Shown in pieces: positions 1 through 7,936 of a DNA stretch of 24,747 nt. The stretch is from JAGTRP01 sp035655235. Its GTDB lineage: Bacteria > Pseudomonadota > Gammaproteobacteria > Burkholderiales > Rhodocyclaceae. The notes below the pieces were generated by a model. It did not search any database and was not told the origin of the DNA. It was given only the letters and a program-made list of their open reading frames with translations. How positions within the stretch are numbered: the stretch's first letter is position 1; each line of letters opens with the position of its first letter. Position numbers and translations under genes: made by a program. The DNA is taken from the NCBI GenBank assembly GCA_035655235.1, contig DASRUX010000079.1:1-24747 (forward strand). Reading direction: 5' to 3'.

Positions 1-1
1 A

Positions 2-1918
2 ATGGGCGACGGCGACGACATCGCCATGCATCCCGACGAGCTGGAAAAGCGCGTCCTCCGGGAGGGCAACCCGGTCCTGGAAGAGGCTGAGGACCCCAAG
101 ATGGGCCACGTCCTGCGGGCCGTCTTCCCAGCCAAGGCCTCCACCAACTATCTGGGCAAGAACTGCCTGGATTCTAGCTGCCACACCGAGGTCAAGGACG
201 GCGACACCCTGGGTGCCGTGTCCATGAAGATCAGCCTGGCCGGCATGGACCGGGACATCGAAGCGGCCCGCGGCAAGCTGATCCTCGGGGCGGTGATGGT
301 CACCCTGTCCCTCTTGGGATTCACCTTCCTCTTCGTCGGCCGTGTGGTTTCCCGGCCCCTGGCCACCATGGCCGGCAGCCTCCAGGGCATTGCCCAGGGG
401 GGCGGCGACCTGGGCCAGCGCCTGCCGGTCCAGGGCCGGGACGAGATCGGCCGGGCCTCCGCCGCCTTCAATTCCCTGATGGAGAAGCTGGCCGCCGACG
501 TGGCCCGGGAGAAGAAGGCCAATACCGAGATGACCCGCATCAAGTTCGCCCTGGACAGCGTCTCCGTGCCGGTCACCGTGGCCGATGCCCGCAATGTGCT
601 CATCTACATGAACAAGAGCGCCGTGGCGTTGTGGCAGACCCTGGCCCCCGGCGCCGCCTTATTGGGGTCAGAATTGTCCGGGTACGTGGATGCCCCGGAA
701 CTGCGCCAGGCCCTGACCACCGCCTTGACGGCCTCGGAAACCTTCAACGCCACCCAGGCGCACCACCAGCTGCGGGTGACCGTCAGCCCCGTCCTGGACG
801 AGGGCGGCAACTACATCGGCAGCGTCTCCCAGTGGGTGGACCGCACCCTGGAAGTGGAGGTGGAGAAGGAGGTGGAGGCCATCGTCTTCGCCGCTGTGCG
901 GGGCGACTTCTCGCCGCGGCTCAAGCTGGAGGGCAAGGAAGGATTCTTCCGGTCCCTGGCCGACGGCCTCAACCAGTTCCTGGAAACCAGTTCCCGGGGG
1001 CTGGCGGCGGTGGCGGCGGTGCTCAACGGCCTCGCCCACGGCGACCTTACCCGCCAGATTCGCGGCCGTTACGAGGGCACCTACGGGCGCCTCAAGGACG
1101 ACACCAACGCCACGGTGGGCCGGCTCCAGGACGTGGTCGGCCGCATCCGGGACGCCACCCACGCTATCGACTCCGCCGCCCGAGGCATCGCCGCCGGCAA
1201 CGCCGACTTGGCGGAGCGCACCGAACGCCAAGCCGCCAGCCTGGAGAAGACCTCCGTCTCCATGCTGGAACTCACCGACATGGTGAAACTGAACGCCGAC
1301 AACGCCCAGCGGGCCAACGAACTGGCCCGGCACAGCAACGACATCGCCACCCGGGGAGGTGAGACGGTGCGGCGGGTGGTGTCTACCATGGGGGAAATCC
1401 AGGACAGCTCCCGACGGATCGGCGATATCGTCGGCATGATCGACAGCATCGCCTTCCAGACCAATATCCTGGCCCTCAACGCCGCCGTGGAAGCGGCCCG
1501 GGCCGGGGAACAGGGCCGGGGCTTCGCGGTGGTGGCGACGGAAGTGCGCAACCTGGCCCAAAGGAGCGCCATGGCCGCCAAGGAGATCAAGGGGCTGATC
1601 GCCGCCTCGATTTCCCGGGTGGAGGACGGCGCGGACCTGGTGAGCCAGGCCGGCGCCACCATGGACGAAGTGGTGGATAGCTTCCACCAGGTGGCGGCCC
1701 TGGTCACCGAAATCAGCACCGTCAGCCATCGGCAGATCGAGGGCATCGACCAGGTGGCCGAAGCCGTCGGCGAGATGGACCTGGTCACCCAGCAGAACGG
1801 CGCCCTGGTGAAGCAGGCGGCGGCCGCCGCCGACAGCCTGGAGGATCAGGCCCGGGATTTGGTGCAGACGGTGGGGATGTTCAAGCTGGCCGGCGGGGAA
1901 TTGCTTCCCCGCCTATAG
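2..1918 (+). CDS. Methyl-accepting chemotaxis protein, 5' end cut by the window
   Basis: Chemoreceptor that passes a sensed signal to CheA/CheW. The reading frame is open to the window edge, so the true start probably lies outside and the N-terminal membrane segment is missing. What is visible: the end of a periplasmic sensor domain (residues 1-90, numbered from the first Met) with the cysteine/histidine motif NCLDSSCH (C55, C60, H61); one membrane segment (about 92-113); a HAMP domain (about 114-167); a PAS-like stretch (about 180-285); a second HAMP-like segment (about 340-390); and the signalling domain with the hairpin tip around 480-525 (FQTNILALNAAVEAARAGE). No NWETF-type methylesterase tail is seen at the C-terminus (GGELLPRL). 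The stop overlaps the convergent hipA-like gene by 6 bases. The chemoreceptor identity is firm; the ligand is unknown. Confidence 0.93.
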   Translation: MGDGDDIAMHPDELEKRVLREGNPVLEEAEDPKMGHVLRAVFPAKASTNYLGKNCLDSSCHTEVKDGDTLGAVSMKISLAGMDRDIEAARGKLILGAVMVTLSLLGFTFLFVGRVVSRPLATMAGSLQGIAQGGGDLGQRLPVQGRDEIGRASAAFNSLMEKLAADVAREKKANTEMTRIKFALDSVSVPVTVADARNVLIYMNKSAVALWQTLAPGAALLGSELSGYVDAPELRQALTTALTASETFNATQAHHQLRVTVSPVLDEGGNYIGSVSQWVDRTLEVEVEKEVEAIVFAAVRGDFSPRLKLEGKEGFFRSLADGLNQFLETSSRGLAAVAAVLNGLAHGDLTRQIRGRYEGTYGRLKDDTNATVGRLQDVVGRIRDATHAIDSAARGIAAGNADLAERTERQAASLEKTSVSMLELTDMVKLNADNAQRANELARHSNDIATRGGETVRRVVSTMGEIQDSSRRIGDIVGMIDSIAFQTNILALNAAVEAARAGEQGRGFAVVATEVRNLAQRSAMAAKEIKGLIAASISRVEDGADLVSQAGATMDEVVDSFHQVAALVTEISTVSHRQIEGIDQVAEAVGEMDLVTQQNGALVKQAAAAADSLEDQARDLVQTVGMFKLAGGELLPRL

Positions 1919-3223
1919 CAGCGACCCGGCCCATTCGAAGCAGACCAGGAAGCGGGCGATCTCCGCTTCGGGCATGCCTTCCTGCCGGAACAGGGCTTGC
2001 CACTGGGTCGCGACCGTTGCCGCGGCGAACTTCAGATAGTCGGCAGCTTCCGCCTGGGTGTAGCCGTAGTGCTCTACGGCCGCCGCCATCAGGTCCGCCG
2101 CATCGGTTACCCAAACAAGCCGCGGCTTGGCGCCGCCGGAACGGCGCCCACCGGGGACAAAGCGGTAGGCCAGGCAGAGGGCCGGCGCCTGGGGAAGCTT
2201 GGCGGCCGGAACCAGGTCGAAAGCCGGCGACAGCCGCCAATGCTGGCGCCCCATGTCGTCGCAGAGCAGGCCGTGGTTATGGGCGTGGTCGTCCAGGTTG
2301 CGCACCAGGGCATTGAAGACGATCCGCCGCCACAGCTCCCGACGCTCCTCCCGATGCACCGCCTGGCTGCCGCACCAGCGGAGCATGTCCTCGGACAGGG
2401 CGACATAGCTTCGGCGAAGGTTGTAGGGCGTAAAGCCGCGGGTCCCGAACAGCAGGGCGTCCTGGGGGCTCTGGGACAGGGTATCCAGGCGCAGCAAGGC
2501 ATGGGCGCTGACGTAGCCCTGCCTCGCTTGGCCGCCCGGCAGGGCCTGCCGGTCGAATCGTCTGACCAGCAGGGCGCATCGTCCGGAGGGCAGCCGCCAT
2601 ACTTCCGGATCGGGGATGGCCCGCACACCGCAGAGATGGGCGAGCTTCAAGGTCGCGCATTCCACATGGGGAAGCCATTCGGAATCCCCCTTCGCCGGAA
2701 ATTTGGCCAAGTATTGGATGCCATCCCGCTCGATGGTGAGCTTGGGCTTGGTGCCCCCCAGGCTGGTACCGTCGCCGTGGGCATCCAGGACCTGCTCCTC
2801 CGCCGTATTGCGGGCCTGGCCGCCTTTTTCCTGCTCGGCCAGGATGGCGAGGAATTCGTCGAGCTTCAGGACCCGCAGCCGCTCCGGCGTGATGGCGCCC
2901 AGGGCGATGTTGCCGACCCCATCCGTGGGACAAAGGGACAGGGCCTCGATCTCGGTGACGGAGCGTTCCAACCGGCGTTCCAGGACATGGCGCCCCCAGG
3001 TGTCGGGACCGGCATCCAGAAACAACGGGAAGATGGCGTGCCCCCCGGTGATGGCATGGGGCTTGGCCCGTAGCGGCAGATCGGGAGCCAGGGCCGGATG
3101 CTTGGCGGCCAGGTAGGCGGGGTCATAGGCGAATCGGCCAACCTGGCCGTCGTGGCTGAATTCCCCCGCCAGGATCGGAGTCGCCTCCCCGGACAGCCAG
3201 ACATGGACTGGGATGCGGTCCAT
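1913..3223 (-). CDS. hipA: HipA-like serine/threonine kinase toxin
   Basis: Toxin half of a HipBA-type toxin-antitoxin pair. HipA of E. coli phosphorylates glutamyl-tRNA synthetase and causes persistence; the target here is not known. The 436 residues match the usual HipA length. Visible kinase elements are the glycine-rich ATP loop TSLGGTKPKL (153-162) with a serine equivalent to the autophosphorylation-loop position, FPAK (about 175-178), the catalytic-loop segment RNLDDHAHNHGLL (308-320), and the metal-binding segment SPAFDLVPA (332-340). The N-terminal 110 residues fit the HipA N-terminal subdomain (LFLDAGPDTWGRHVLERR). The start codon is 3 bases after the stop of the hipB-like gene, so the two are co-translated from the operator region upstream. 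No frameshift or missing catalytic residue is seen, so the toxin looks intact. Confidence 0.9.
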   Translation of the reverse strand: MDRIPVHVWLSGEATPILAGEFSHDGQVGRFAYDPAYLAAKHPALAPDLPLRAKPHAITGGHAIFPLFLDAGPDTWGRHVLERRLERSVTEIEALSLCPTDGVGNIALGAITPERLRVLKLDEFLAILAEQEKGGQARNTAEEQVLDAHGDGTSLGGTKPKLTIERDGIQYLAKFPAKGDSEWLPHVECATLKLAHLCGVRAIPDPEVWRLPSGRCALLVRRFDRQALPGGQARQGYVSAHALLRLDTLSQSPQDALLFGTRGFTPYNLRRSYVALSEDMLRWCGSQAVHREERRELWRRIVFNALVRNLDDHAHNHGLLCDDMGRQHWRLSPAFDLVPAAKLPQAPALCLAYRFVPGGRRSGGAKPRLVWVTDAADLMAAAVEHYGYTQAEAADYLKFAAATVATQWQALFRQEGMPEAEIARFLVCFEWAGSLL

Positions 3224-3226
3224 GGC

Positions 3227-3502
3227 TTACTCCGAGTATCCCGGCGTCAGGAGGCTGAGCAGGGGAATATCCCGTAGCTCAAGTAACCACGCCGCCCGGG
3301 CGTAGTGCCCGATCTGCACCGTCGGCCGTCCTTGTTCGACGAACAAGGCCGTCTGCGGCCCCACGCCCATCATGTCGGCCAGCTCCCGCTGGGACAAGCC
3401 GCGCTCCTTGCGCGCGGCGGCGATCCTCTGCCCCAGCATTTCCAGGGAGGCCTGCACTTCAAAGGGAAGCGGGGAGATTTCGAAGGCGCGCGTTTTGGGC
3501 AT
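3227..3502 (-). CDS. hipB: HipB-like Xre-family antitoxin and repressor
   Basis: The 91-residue protein carries an Xre-type helix-turn-helix at about residues 23-78 (LGQRIAAARKERGLSQREL, then ADMMGVGPQTALFVEQGR). Family knowledge says such a protein binds and neutralises HipA and represses the operon. It is immediately upstream of the hipA-like gene, with a 3-base gap. No Shine-Dalgarno sequence is seen before the ATG, and the ATG itself lies at the edge of the nearest operator arm (3501-3515). Repressor binding would therefore cover the start of translation, and the transcript may have a very short leader. The N-terminal 20 residues before the HTH are slightly longer than needed, so an internal Met at residue 22 is an alternative start, but it has no better ribosome site. 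Confidence 0.85.
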   Translation of the reverse strand: MPKTRAFEISPLPFEVQASLEMLGQRIAAARKERGLSQRELADMMGVGPQTALFVEQGRPTVQIGHYARAAWLLELRDIPLLSLLTPGYSE

Positions 3503-3615
3503 GACTTATCATGGCAAATGGGGATAAACGCCATGATAAGTCATTGTCTGACTAAATCAACTTTCAACCGCCATGACTTATCACTGCAAACCCATCCATT
3601 TGGAGTGATAAGTCA
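3501..3615. promoter_or_regulatory. hipBA operator array: four half-sites in two equal pairs
   Basis: Four copies of a 9-base half-site lie upstream of hipB. TGACTTATC is at 3502-3510 and 3574-3582; its reverse complement GATAAGTCA is at 3535-3543 and 3607-3615. Within each pair the copies are offset by exactly 33 bases, and the two pairs are exactly 72 bases apart. The hipB-proximal pair extends to a perfect 15-base inverted repeat (3501-3515 ATGACTTATCATGGC against 3530-3544), and the distal pair to a perfect 12-base repeat (3574-3585 against 3604-3615). Such spacing, near whole helical turns, is expected of a dimeric repressor bound at two sites. That HipB is the binder is inference from position and from the known habit of HipB. 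Confidence 0.8.
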
Positions 3616-3632
3616 CTGCACAGCCCAGCTCC

Positions 3633-4799
3633 CTATTTTTCCGCGGCCAGCGCCCGGCGCACCAACTGCACCCAATAAGCCACGCCTAGAGCCAGCACGT
3701 CGTCGTTGAAATCGTAGTGGGGATTGTGCAGGGTGCAGCCGCCGGTGCCCGGGCCGTTGCCCAGCCAGACGTAGCAGCCGGGCTTTTCCCGCAGCATGTA
3801 GGCGAAGTCCTCGGCCCCCATGGAGGGCAGCACGTCGGTCAGGACCCGCTCGGCCCCCAGCACTTCCCCGGCGACCTGCCGGCAGAAATCCGCCTCCGCC
3901 GGGCTGTTCACCGTGGGCGGGTAGCGGTGGTCGAAAGTTACCTGGATCTGGGCGCCGTTGGCCGCGGCGACGCCGTTGCACAGGCGCTCGATGGCCCGCT
4001 CCACCGCCTCCTGGACTTCCGGCTTGAAGGTGCGGATGGTGCCCCGCAGGACGGCTTCCTCGGGAATGATGTTCCAGGCGGAACCGGCGTGGAACTGGGT
4101 GACGCTCACCACCGCCGACTCGCAGGGGTGCAGGTTGCGGCTGACCACGGTCTGCAGGGCCAGGACCAGCTGGCTGCCGGCGACGATGGAATCCACCCCC
4201 TGGTTGGGCATGGCGGCGTGGCAGCCGTGGCCGCGGACAGTAATCTCGAAGGCGCAGGTGCCGGCCATGACCGGCCCGGGCATCACCGCCATCTCCCCGG
4301 CCGGGATGCCCGGCCAGTTGTGCATGCCGAAAACGGACTCCACCGGGAATTTCTCGAAGAGGCCTTCCTCGATCATGACCGCCGCGCCGCCCTCGGCTTC
4401 CTCGGCGGGCTGGAAAATGAAAACGGCCGTGCCATCGAAGTCCGGATGGGCCGCCAGATGGCGGGCCGCCCCCAGGAGCATGGCGGTGTGGCCGTCGTGG
4501 CCGCAGGCGTGCATCTTCCCGGGGTGCTTGGAGTGGTGGGGGAATTCGTTCATCTCGGCCAGCGGCAGCGCGTCCATGTCCGCCCGCAGGCCGATCATGC
4601 GCTGGCCGCTCCCAGCCCGCAGGACGCCCACCACGCCGGTCTTGGCCAGGCCCCGATGGACTTCCAGGCCGTAGCGCTCCAGTTCCCGGGCCACCAGGTC
4701 GGCGGTGCGGTACTCGTCGAAGGCGAGTTCGGGATGGGCGTGGATGTCTCGGCGCAGGGCCGTCAGTTCGGCGAGGAAGGGGAGGTCGAGGGAATTCAT
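3633..4799 (-). CDS. M20 family amidohydrolase (hippurate hydrolase/N-acyl-amino acid hydrolase type)
   Basis: Cytoplasmic zinc-type amidohydrolase of the M20D group, whose members cleave N-acyl amino acids such as hippurate or N-acetyl compounds. The exact substrate cannot be read from sequence. The 388 residues fit the family. Metal-site elements are visible: HACGHDGHT (C99, H101, D102, H104), the acidic pair in FQPAEEAEGG (E133, E134), GMHNWPG (H160), and a late histidine in CTLHNPHYDFND (about 362). The dimerisation domain begins around 185 (FEITVRGHGCHAAMPNQGVD). No signal peptide is seen. It is a single gene on the minus strand, diverging from rapZ with a 78-base gap, and the hipBA operators lie just past its stop. 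No obvious operon partner or terminator is seen. Confidence 0.9.
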   Translation of the reverse strand: MNSLDLPFLAELTALRRDIHAHPELAFDEYRTADLVARELERYGLEVHRGLAKTGVVGVLRAGSGQRMIGLRADMDALPLAEMNEFPHHSKHPGKMHACGHDGHTAMLLGAARHLAAHPDFDGTAVFIFQPAEEAEGGAAVMIEEGLFEKFPVESVFGMHNWPGIPAGEMAVMPGPVMAGTCAFEITVRGHGCHAAMPNQGVDSIVAGSQLVLALQTVVSRNLHPCESAVVSVTQFHAGSAWNIIPEEAVLRGTIRTFKPEVQEAVERAIERLCNGVAAANGAQIQVTFDHRYPPTVNSPAEADFCRQVAGEVLGAERVLTDVLPSMGAEDFAYMLREKPGCYVWLGNGPGTGGCTLHNPHYDFNDDVLALGVAYWVQLVRRALAAEK

Positions 4800-4877
4800 G
4801 ACGGTCTCCGGGGGCTAGGGGCAAAAACTATTATGCCGCGGGTTGATCCAATGCGGTCCGTTCATTATCCTCTGCTC

Positions 4878-5726
4878 ATGGACCTCATTCTGATCAGCGG
4901 CCTCTCCGGCTCGGGCAAATCGGTGGCGCTGCACCTCCTGGAAGACGCCGGCTATTACTGCGTAGACAACCTGCCGGTGGTCATGCTCACCCTGCTGGTG
5001 CGCATGCTGAAGGAGGAAGGCATCCACAAGGTGGCCGTCGCCATCGACGCCCGTTCCGGCGACGGCATCGAACTCCTGCCGGAAAAGCTGGAAACCCTGG
5101 CCGAGGAAGGCATCCGCTACGCCTTCCTGTTCCTGGAGGCCAAGGACGAGACGCTCCTCAAGCGCTATTCCGAAAGCCGCCGACGCCACCCCCTGGCCAG
5201 CGACACCCGCACCCTGGGAGAGGCCATCCGGGCCGAACGGGAATTGCTCGCCCCCATCACCGGCCTGGGCCACCGCATCGACACCAGCGACCTCAAGGCC
5301 AACGCCCTGCGCAACTGGGTGAAGCAATTCACCGAGGAGGAGCCCGGCGGCGGCCTCACCCTGCTGTTCGAGTCCTTCGGCTTCAAGAACGGCATCCCCC
5401 TGGATGCCGACCTGGTCTTCGACGTGCGCTGCCTGCCCAACCCCCATTACGAGCCGGCCCTGCAGCCCCTTACCGGCCTGGACCAGCCGGTCATCGACTT
5501 CCTGGAGGAGCAGCAGGAAGTCCGCCGCATGCGGGACGACATCCGGCGCTTCATCGCCGAATGGCTGCCCAGCTATATCAACGACAACCGCAGCTACCTG
5601 ACGGTGGGCATCGGCTGCACCGGCGGCCAGCACCGTTCCGTTTATCTCGCCGAATGGCTGGGGCGCCAGTTCCGTCCCCACGCCCGGGTCCTCGTCCGCC
5701 ACCGCGCCCTGGCCGGGGCCGTGTGA
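4878..5726 (+). CDS. rapZ: RapZ, nucleotide-binding RNase adapter protein
   Basis: RapZ (YvcJ family) binds nucleotides and, in enteric bacteria, directs RNase E to the GlmZ small RNA to control glucosamine-6-phosphate synthesis. The 282-residue product has the family P-loop GLSGSGKS (residues 8-15), the conserved YYCVDNLP segment just after it, the FGFKNGIPLDADLVFDVR stretch starting the second domain, and the signature GIGCTGGQHRSVYLAEWL near the C-terminus. The ATG at 4878 places the P-loop at the usual distance from the N-terminus. The frame stays open far upstream, but that part is antisense to the amidohydrolase gene. It is the first gene of a five-gene overlapping operon; its stop overlaps the next start (TGATG). 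The usual neighbours hprK and the PTS IIA gene are not present in this window. Confidence 0.95.
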   Translation: MDLILISGLSGSGKSVALHLLEDAGYYCVDNLPVVMLTLLVRMLKEEGIHKVAVAIDARSGDGIELLPEKLETLAEEGIRYAFLFLEAKDETLLKRYSESRRRHPLASDTRTLGEAIRAERELLAPITGLGHRIDTSDLKANALRNWVKQFTEEEPGGGLTLLFESFGFKNGIPLDADLVFDVRCLPNPHYEPALQPLTGLDQPVIDFLEEQQEVRRMRDDIRRFIAEWLPSYINDNRSYLTVGIGCTGGQHRSVYLAEWLGRQFRPHARVLVRHRALAGAV

Positions 5727-6100
5727 TGTCCTGGCTGTCCCTCCTCCGCCCGGGAGACTGGCTGCTCATGCTGGCCGGCGGCGCCCTGGTGGGGGCCACG
5801 GTGCCCATGCTCTGGCAGGGGGGCTTCGCGGACAAGGCCATCATCCGCAAGGACGGCCAGGTTTTCGCCCAGGTCGATCTTCACTCCCACCGCGAAGTGT
5901 CCGTCCCCGGCCCCCTGGGCACCACCCAGATCAGCATCGAACCGGGCCGGGCCCGGGTCGTTTCCGACCCCGGCCTGCGCCAATACTGCGTGCGCCAGGG
6001 CTGGCTGTCGCGGCCGGGCCAGATCGCCATCTGCGCCCCCAACCGGGTGAGCCTGCAGATCGCCGGGCGCACCAAGGCCTATGACTCTCTCAGTTACTGA
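5726..6100 (+). CDS. NusG domain II-containing membrane protein
   Basis: A 124-residue protein with one N-terminal membrane segment (about residues 10-30, GDWLLMLAGGALVGATVPML). A small beta-rich domain follows that resembles the NusG_II family (PF07009), with the typical run VPGPLGTTQISIEPGRARVV and a conserved late cysteine context (GQIAICAPNRVSLQI). Members of this family are often encoded next to Gx-type transporters, as here, and are thought of as accessory proteins of those transporters; the biochemical role is unknown. The start ATG overlaps the rapZ stop, and the end overlaps the next gene by 20 bases, so translation is probably coupled. The family assignment is from remembered sequence pattern, not a search. 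Confidence 0.8.
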   Translation: MSWLSLLRPGDWLLMLAGGALVGATVPMLWQGGFADKAIIRKDGQVFAQVDLHSHREVSVPGPLGTTQISIEPGRARVVSDPGLRQYCVRQGWLSRPGQIAICAPNRVSLQIAGRTKAYDSLSY

Positions 6101-6617
6101 ACTGTCGGTGAGCGACGAGGACCGCCGGGTGGCCCGCCTGGCGGCGGCGGCCGTCGGCCTCTCCCTGATCGATGCGGCCATCCCCACTCCCCTGCCCGGG
6201 GTGAAGCCCGGCCTTGCCAATATCGTCACCCTGCTGGTGCTGTCCCGCTACGGCTGGAGCACCGCCGCCTGGGTCACCGGCCTGCGGGTGGTGGCAGGGA
6301 GCCTGCTCCTCGGCCAGTTCCTGGCTCCGGGCTTCTTCCTCTCCCTGACCGGGGCGGTGCTGAGCCTGGGCGTCCTGGCCTTTGCCCGCCACCTACCCCA
6401 GCGCTGGTTCGGGCCGGTGAGCTGGAGCATCCTCGCCGCCTTCGCCCACATCGGCGGCCAGTTGCTCCTGGCCCGGCTGTGGCTCATCCCCCACGACGGC
6501 GTCTTCGCCCTCACCCCCATCTTCGGCACCGCCGCCCTGGTGTTCGGCACCATCAACGGCCTGATCGTGGCCCGGCTGCTGGAGGAACATCGCTCTACGG
6601 AAGCCCGCCATGCCTGA
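6081..6617 (+). CDS. Gx transporter family membrane protein (heptaprenyl diphosphate synthase component I-like)
   Basis: A 178-residue integral membrane protein with about five hydrophobic segments. The family hallmark appears as IDAAIPTPLPGVKPGLANIV (about 30-50), followed by LLVLSRYGWSTAAWVTGLRV. This is the PF07456 family, historically called heptaprenyl diphosphate synthase component I but built like an ECF-type S component and probably a small-molecule importer. It overlaps the NusG_II gene by 20 bases and ubiX by 8 bases. Sitting beside ubiX, whose product uses dimethylallyl phosphate, it invites the idea of a prenyl- or flavin-related substrate, but that is only inference. The substrate is unknown. 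Confidence 0.85.
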   Translation: MTLSVTELSVSDEDRRVARLAAAAVGLSLIDAAIPTPLPGVKPGLANIVTLLVLSRYGWSTAAWVTGLRVVAGSLLLGQFLAPGFFLSLTGAVLSLGVLAFARHLPQRWFGPVSWSILAAFAHIGGQLLLARLWLIPHDGVFALTPIFGTAALVFGTINGLIVARLLEEHRSTEARHA

Positions 6618-7221
6618 AACCGTCTGCCTCGCCCTCACCGGCGCCTCCGGCATGCCCTACGGCCTGCGGCTGCTGGAATGCCTGCTCCAGGCCGGCGTCC
6701 GGGTCCAGCTGCTCTATTCCCAGGCCGCCCAGATAGTGGCGAAGCAGGAGATGGGTCTGGAACTGCCCTCCCGCCCGGCGGAGGCCCGCCAGGCGCTCCT
6801 CAGCCGCTTTACGGCGCCGGAAGAGAAACTGGAGGTCTATGGCCGGGAGGAATGGTTCGCCCCGGTGGCCTCCGGCTCCAACCCGCCGGACGCCATGGTC
6901 ATCTGCCCCTGCACCATGGGCACCCTGGCCGCCATTGCCCAGGGCTTGGCCGACAACCTGATCGAACGCGCCGCCGACGTGGTAATCAAAGAGAGGCGCA
7001 AGCTGGTACTGGTCCCCCGGGAGACGCCGCTGTCCACCATCCACCTGGAGAACATGCTGCGGCTGGCGCAGGCCGGGGCAGTCATCCTGCCGCCCAATCC
7101 CGGCTTCTATCACCATCCCGAGAAGGTGGACGATCTGGTGGACTTCGTCGTCGCCCGCATCCTCAACCAATTGCAGGTGCCGCACCAGCTGATGCGGCGC
7201 TGGGGCGATGCAGGAGCATAA
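6610..7221 (+). CDS. ubiX: UbiX flavin prenyltransferase
   Basis: Makes prenylated FMN from reduced FMN and dimethylallyl phosphate. That cofactor is used by UbiD-type decarboxylases, including the one in ubiquinone synthesis. The 203 residues match the family. Seen are the flavin-site loop LTGASGMPYG (9-18), the CPCTMGTLAAIAQGLADNL segment (about 98-116; most relatives have Ser where Thr follows the second Cys), VPRETPLSTIHLENM, and the C-terminal NPGFYHHP that closes the active site. The start overlaps the preceding transporter gene by 8 bases. No ubiD partner is in this window. Identity is secure; whether it serves ubiquinone only or other UbiD enzymes cannot be told. Confidence 0.96.
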   Translation: MPETVCLALTGASGMPYGLRLLECLLQAGVRVQLLYSQAAQIVAKQEMGLELPSRPAEARQALLSRFTAPEEKLEVYGREEWFAPVASGSNPPDAMVICPCTMGTLAAIAQGLADNLIERAADVVIKERRKLVLVPRETPLSTIHLENMLRLAQAGAVILPPNPGFYHHPEKVDDLVDFVVARILNQLQVPHQLMRRWGDAGA

Positions 7222-7234
7222 GGTAGGAAAACCC

Positions 7235-7861
7235 ATGGGCTTTTTCGATTTCCTGCGCCGCCGCTCGCGGCCCGCGCCCCTGGAGGTGCCAGTTTTTCCC
7301 CTGAACACGGTGCTCTTCCCGGGCGGCACGGTCAGCCTGAAGCTCTTCGAGCAGCGCTACCTGGACATGGCCGCCGCCTGCATGAAGGACGGCAAGCCTT
7401 TCGGCGTCTGCCTCATCGCCACCGGCGCCGAGACGGGAGAGCCGGCCGAGCCCCACCCCATCGGCACCCTTGCCGAAATCACCGGCTGGGAAATGCCCCA
7501 GCTCGGTATCCTGATGCTCACCATCCGGGGCGCCCAGCGCTTCCGCATCCTCGACAAGCGGGTGGAGCCCGACAAGCTGCTGCGGGCGAAGGTGGAACTC
7601 ATCCCCGAGGGGTCGGCCGTGCCCATTCCGCCGGAGCGTTCCCGCCTCCTGCCCCTCTTGAAGCGCATCGTCTCCGACCTGGGGAAGGAGCGCCTGCCGG
7701 AGCCCTACCTGTTCGACGATGCTCAATGGGTCGGCTGCCGGCTGACCGAAATCCTGCCGGTCCAGAACCTGGCCAAGCAGAAGCTCTTGGAACTGGACGA
7801 TCCCCTGGTGCGGCTGGAAATCCTGGAGAAGTACCTGGACCAGAGGAAGCTGCTGGGCTGA
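7235..7861 (+). CDS. LON peptidase substrate-binding domain protein
   Basis: A 208-residue stand-alone protein resembling the N-terminal substrate-binding domain of Lon protease (PF02190), without the ATPase or protease parts. Typical elements are VPVFPLNTVLFPGGTVSLKL and FEQRYLDM near the N-terminus, then FGVCLI and GTLAEI, and a C-terminal helical half. The function of stand-alone LON-domain proteins is not settled. The ATG at 7235 was chosen because AGGA at 7225-7228 lies 6 bases before it. An in-frame ATG at 7208 would add nine residues and overlap ubiX by 14 bases, but has a weaker ribosome site. It is the last gene of the rapZ operon and is followed at once by a hairpin. Confidence 0.88.
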   Translation: MGFFDFLRRRSRPAPLEVPVFPLNTVLFPGGTVSLKLFEQRYLDMAAACMKDGKPFGVCLIATGAETGEPAEPHPIGTLAEITGWEMPQLGILMLTIRGAQRFRILDKRVEPDKLLRAKVELIPEGSAVPIPPERSRLLPLLKRIVSDLGKERLPEPYLFDDAQWVGCRLTEILPVQNLAKQKLLELDDPLVRLEILEKYLDQRKLLG

Positions 7862-7897
7862 GTGCGATGTTTTGCCACAGGCGGCGAAATGTCGCAC
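7862..7897 (+). terminator. Hairpin after the LON-domain gene; possible terminator or leader structure
   Basis: The arms 7862-7876 (GTGCGATGTTTTGCC) and 7883-7897 (GGCGAAATGTCGCAC) pair over all 15 positions if three G-U pairs are allowed, with a 6-base loop. The G-U pairs favour folding of the plus-strand RNA, agreeing with transcription in that direction. No T-tract follows, so it is not a textbook intrinsic terminator. It starts one base after the stop codon, so it could end the rapZ operon or be an attenuator ahead of the TonB-receptor operon. Confidence 0.5.
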
Positions 7898-7936
7898 AGA
7901 TAGCTCGCCGCCATGCCGCAGAATTGCCCCCCGCCT

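Noticed and set aside
4800..4877. Divergent promoters for the amidohydrolase and rapZ
   Set aside because: TATTAT and CATAAT-like hexamers occur, but none has an acceptable -35 at 15-19 bases, so no promoter is called.
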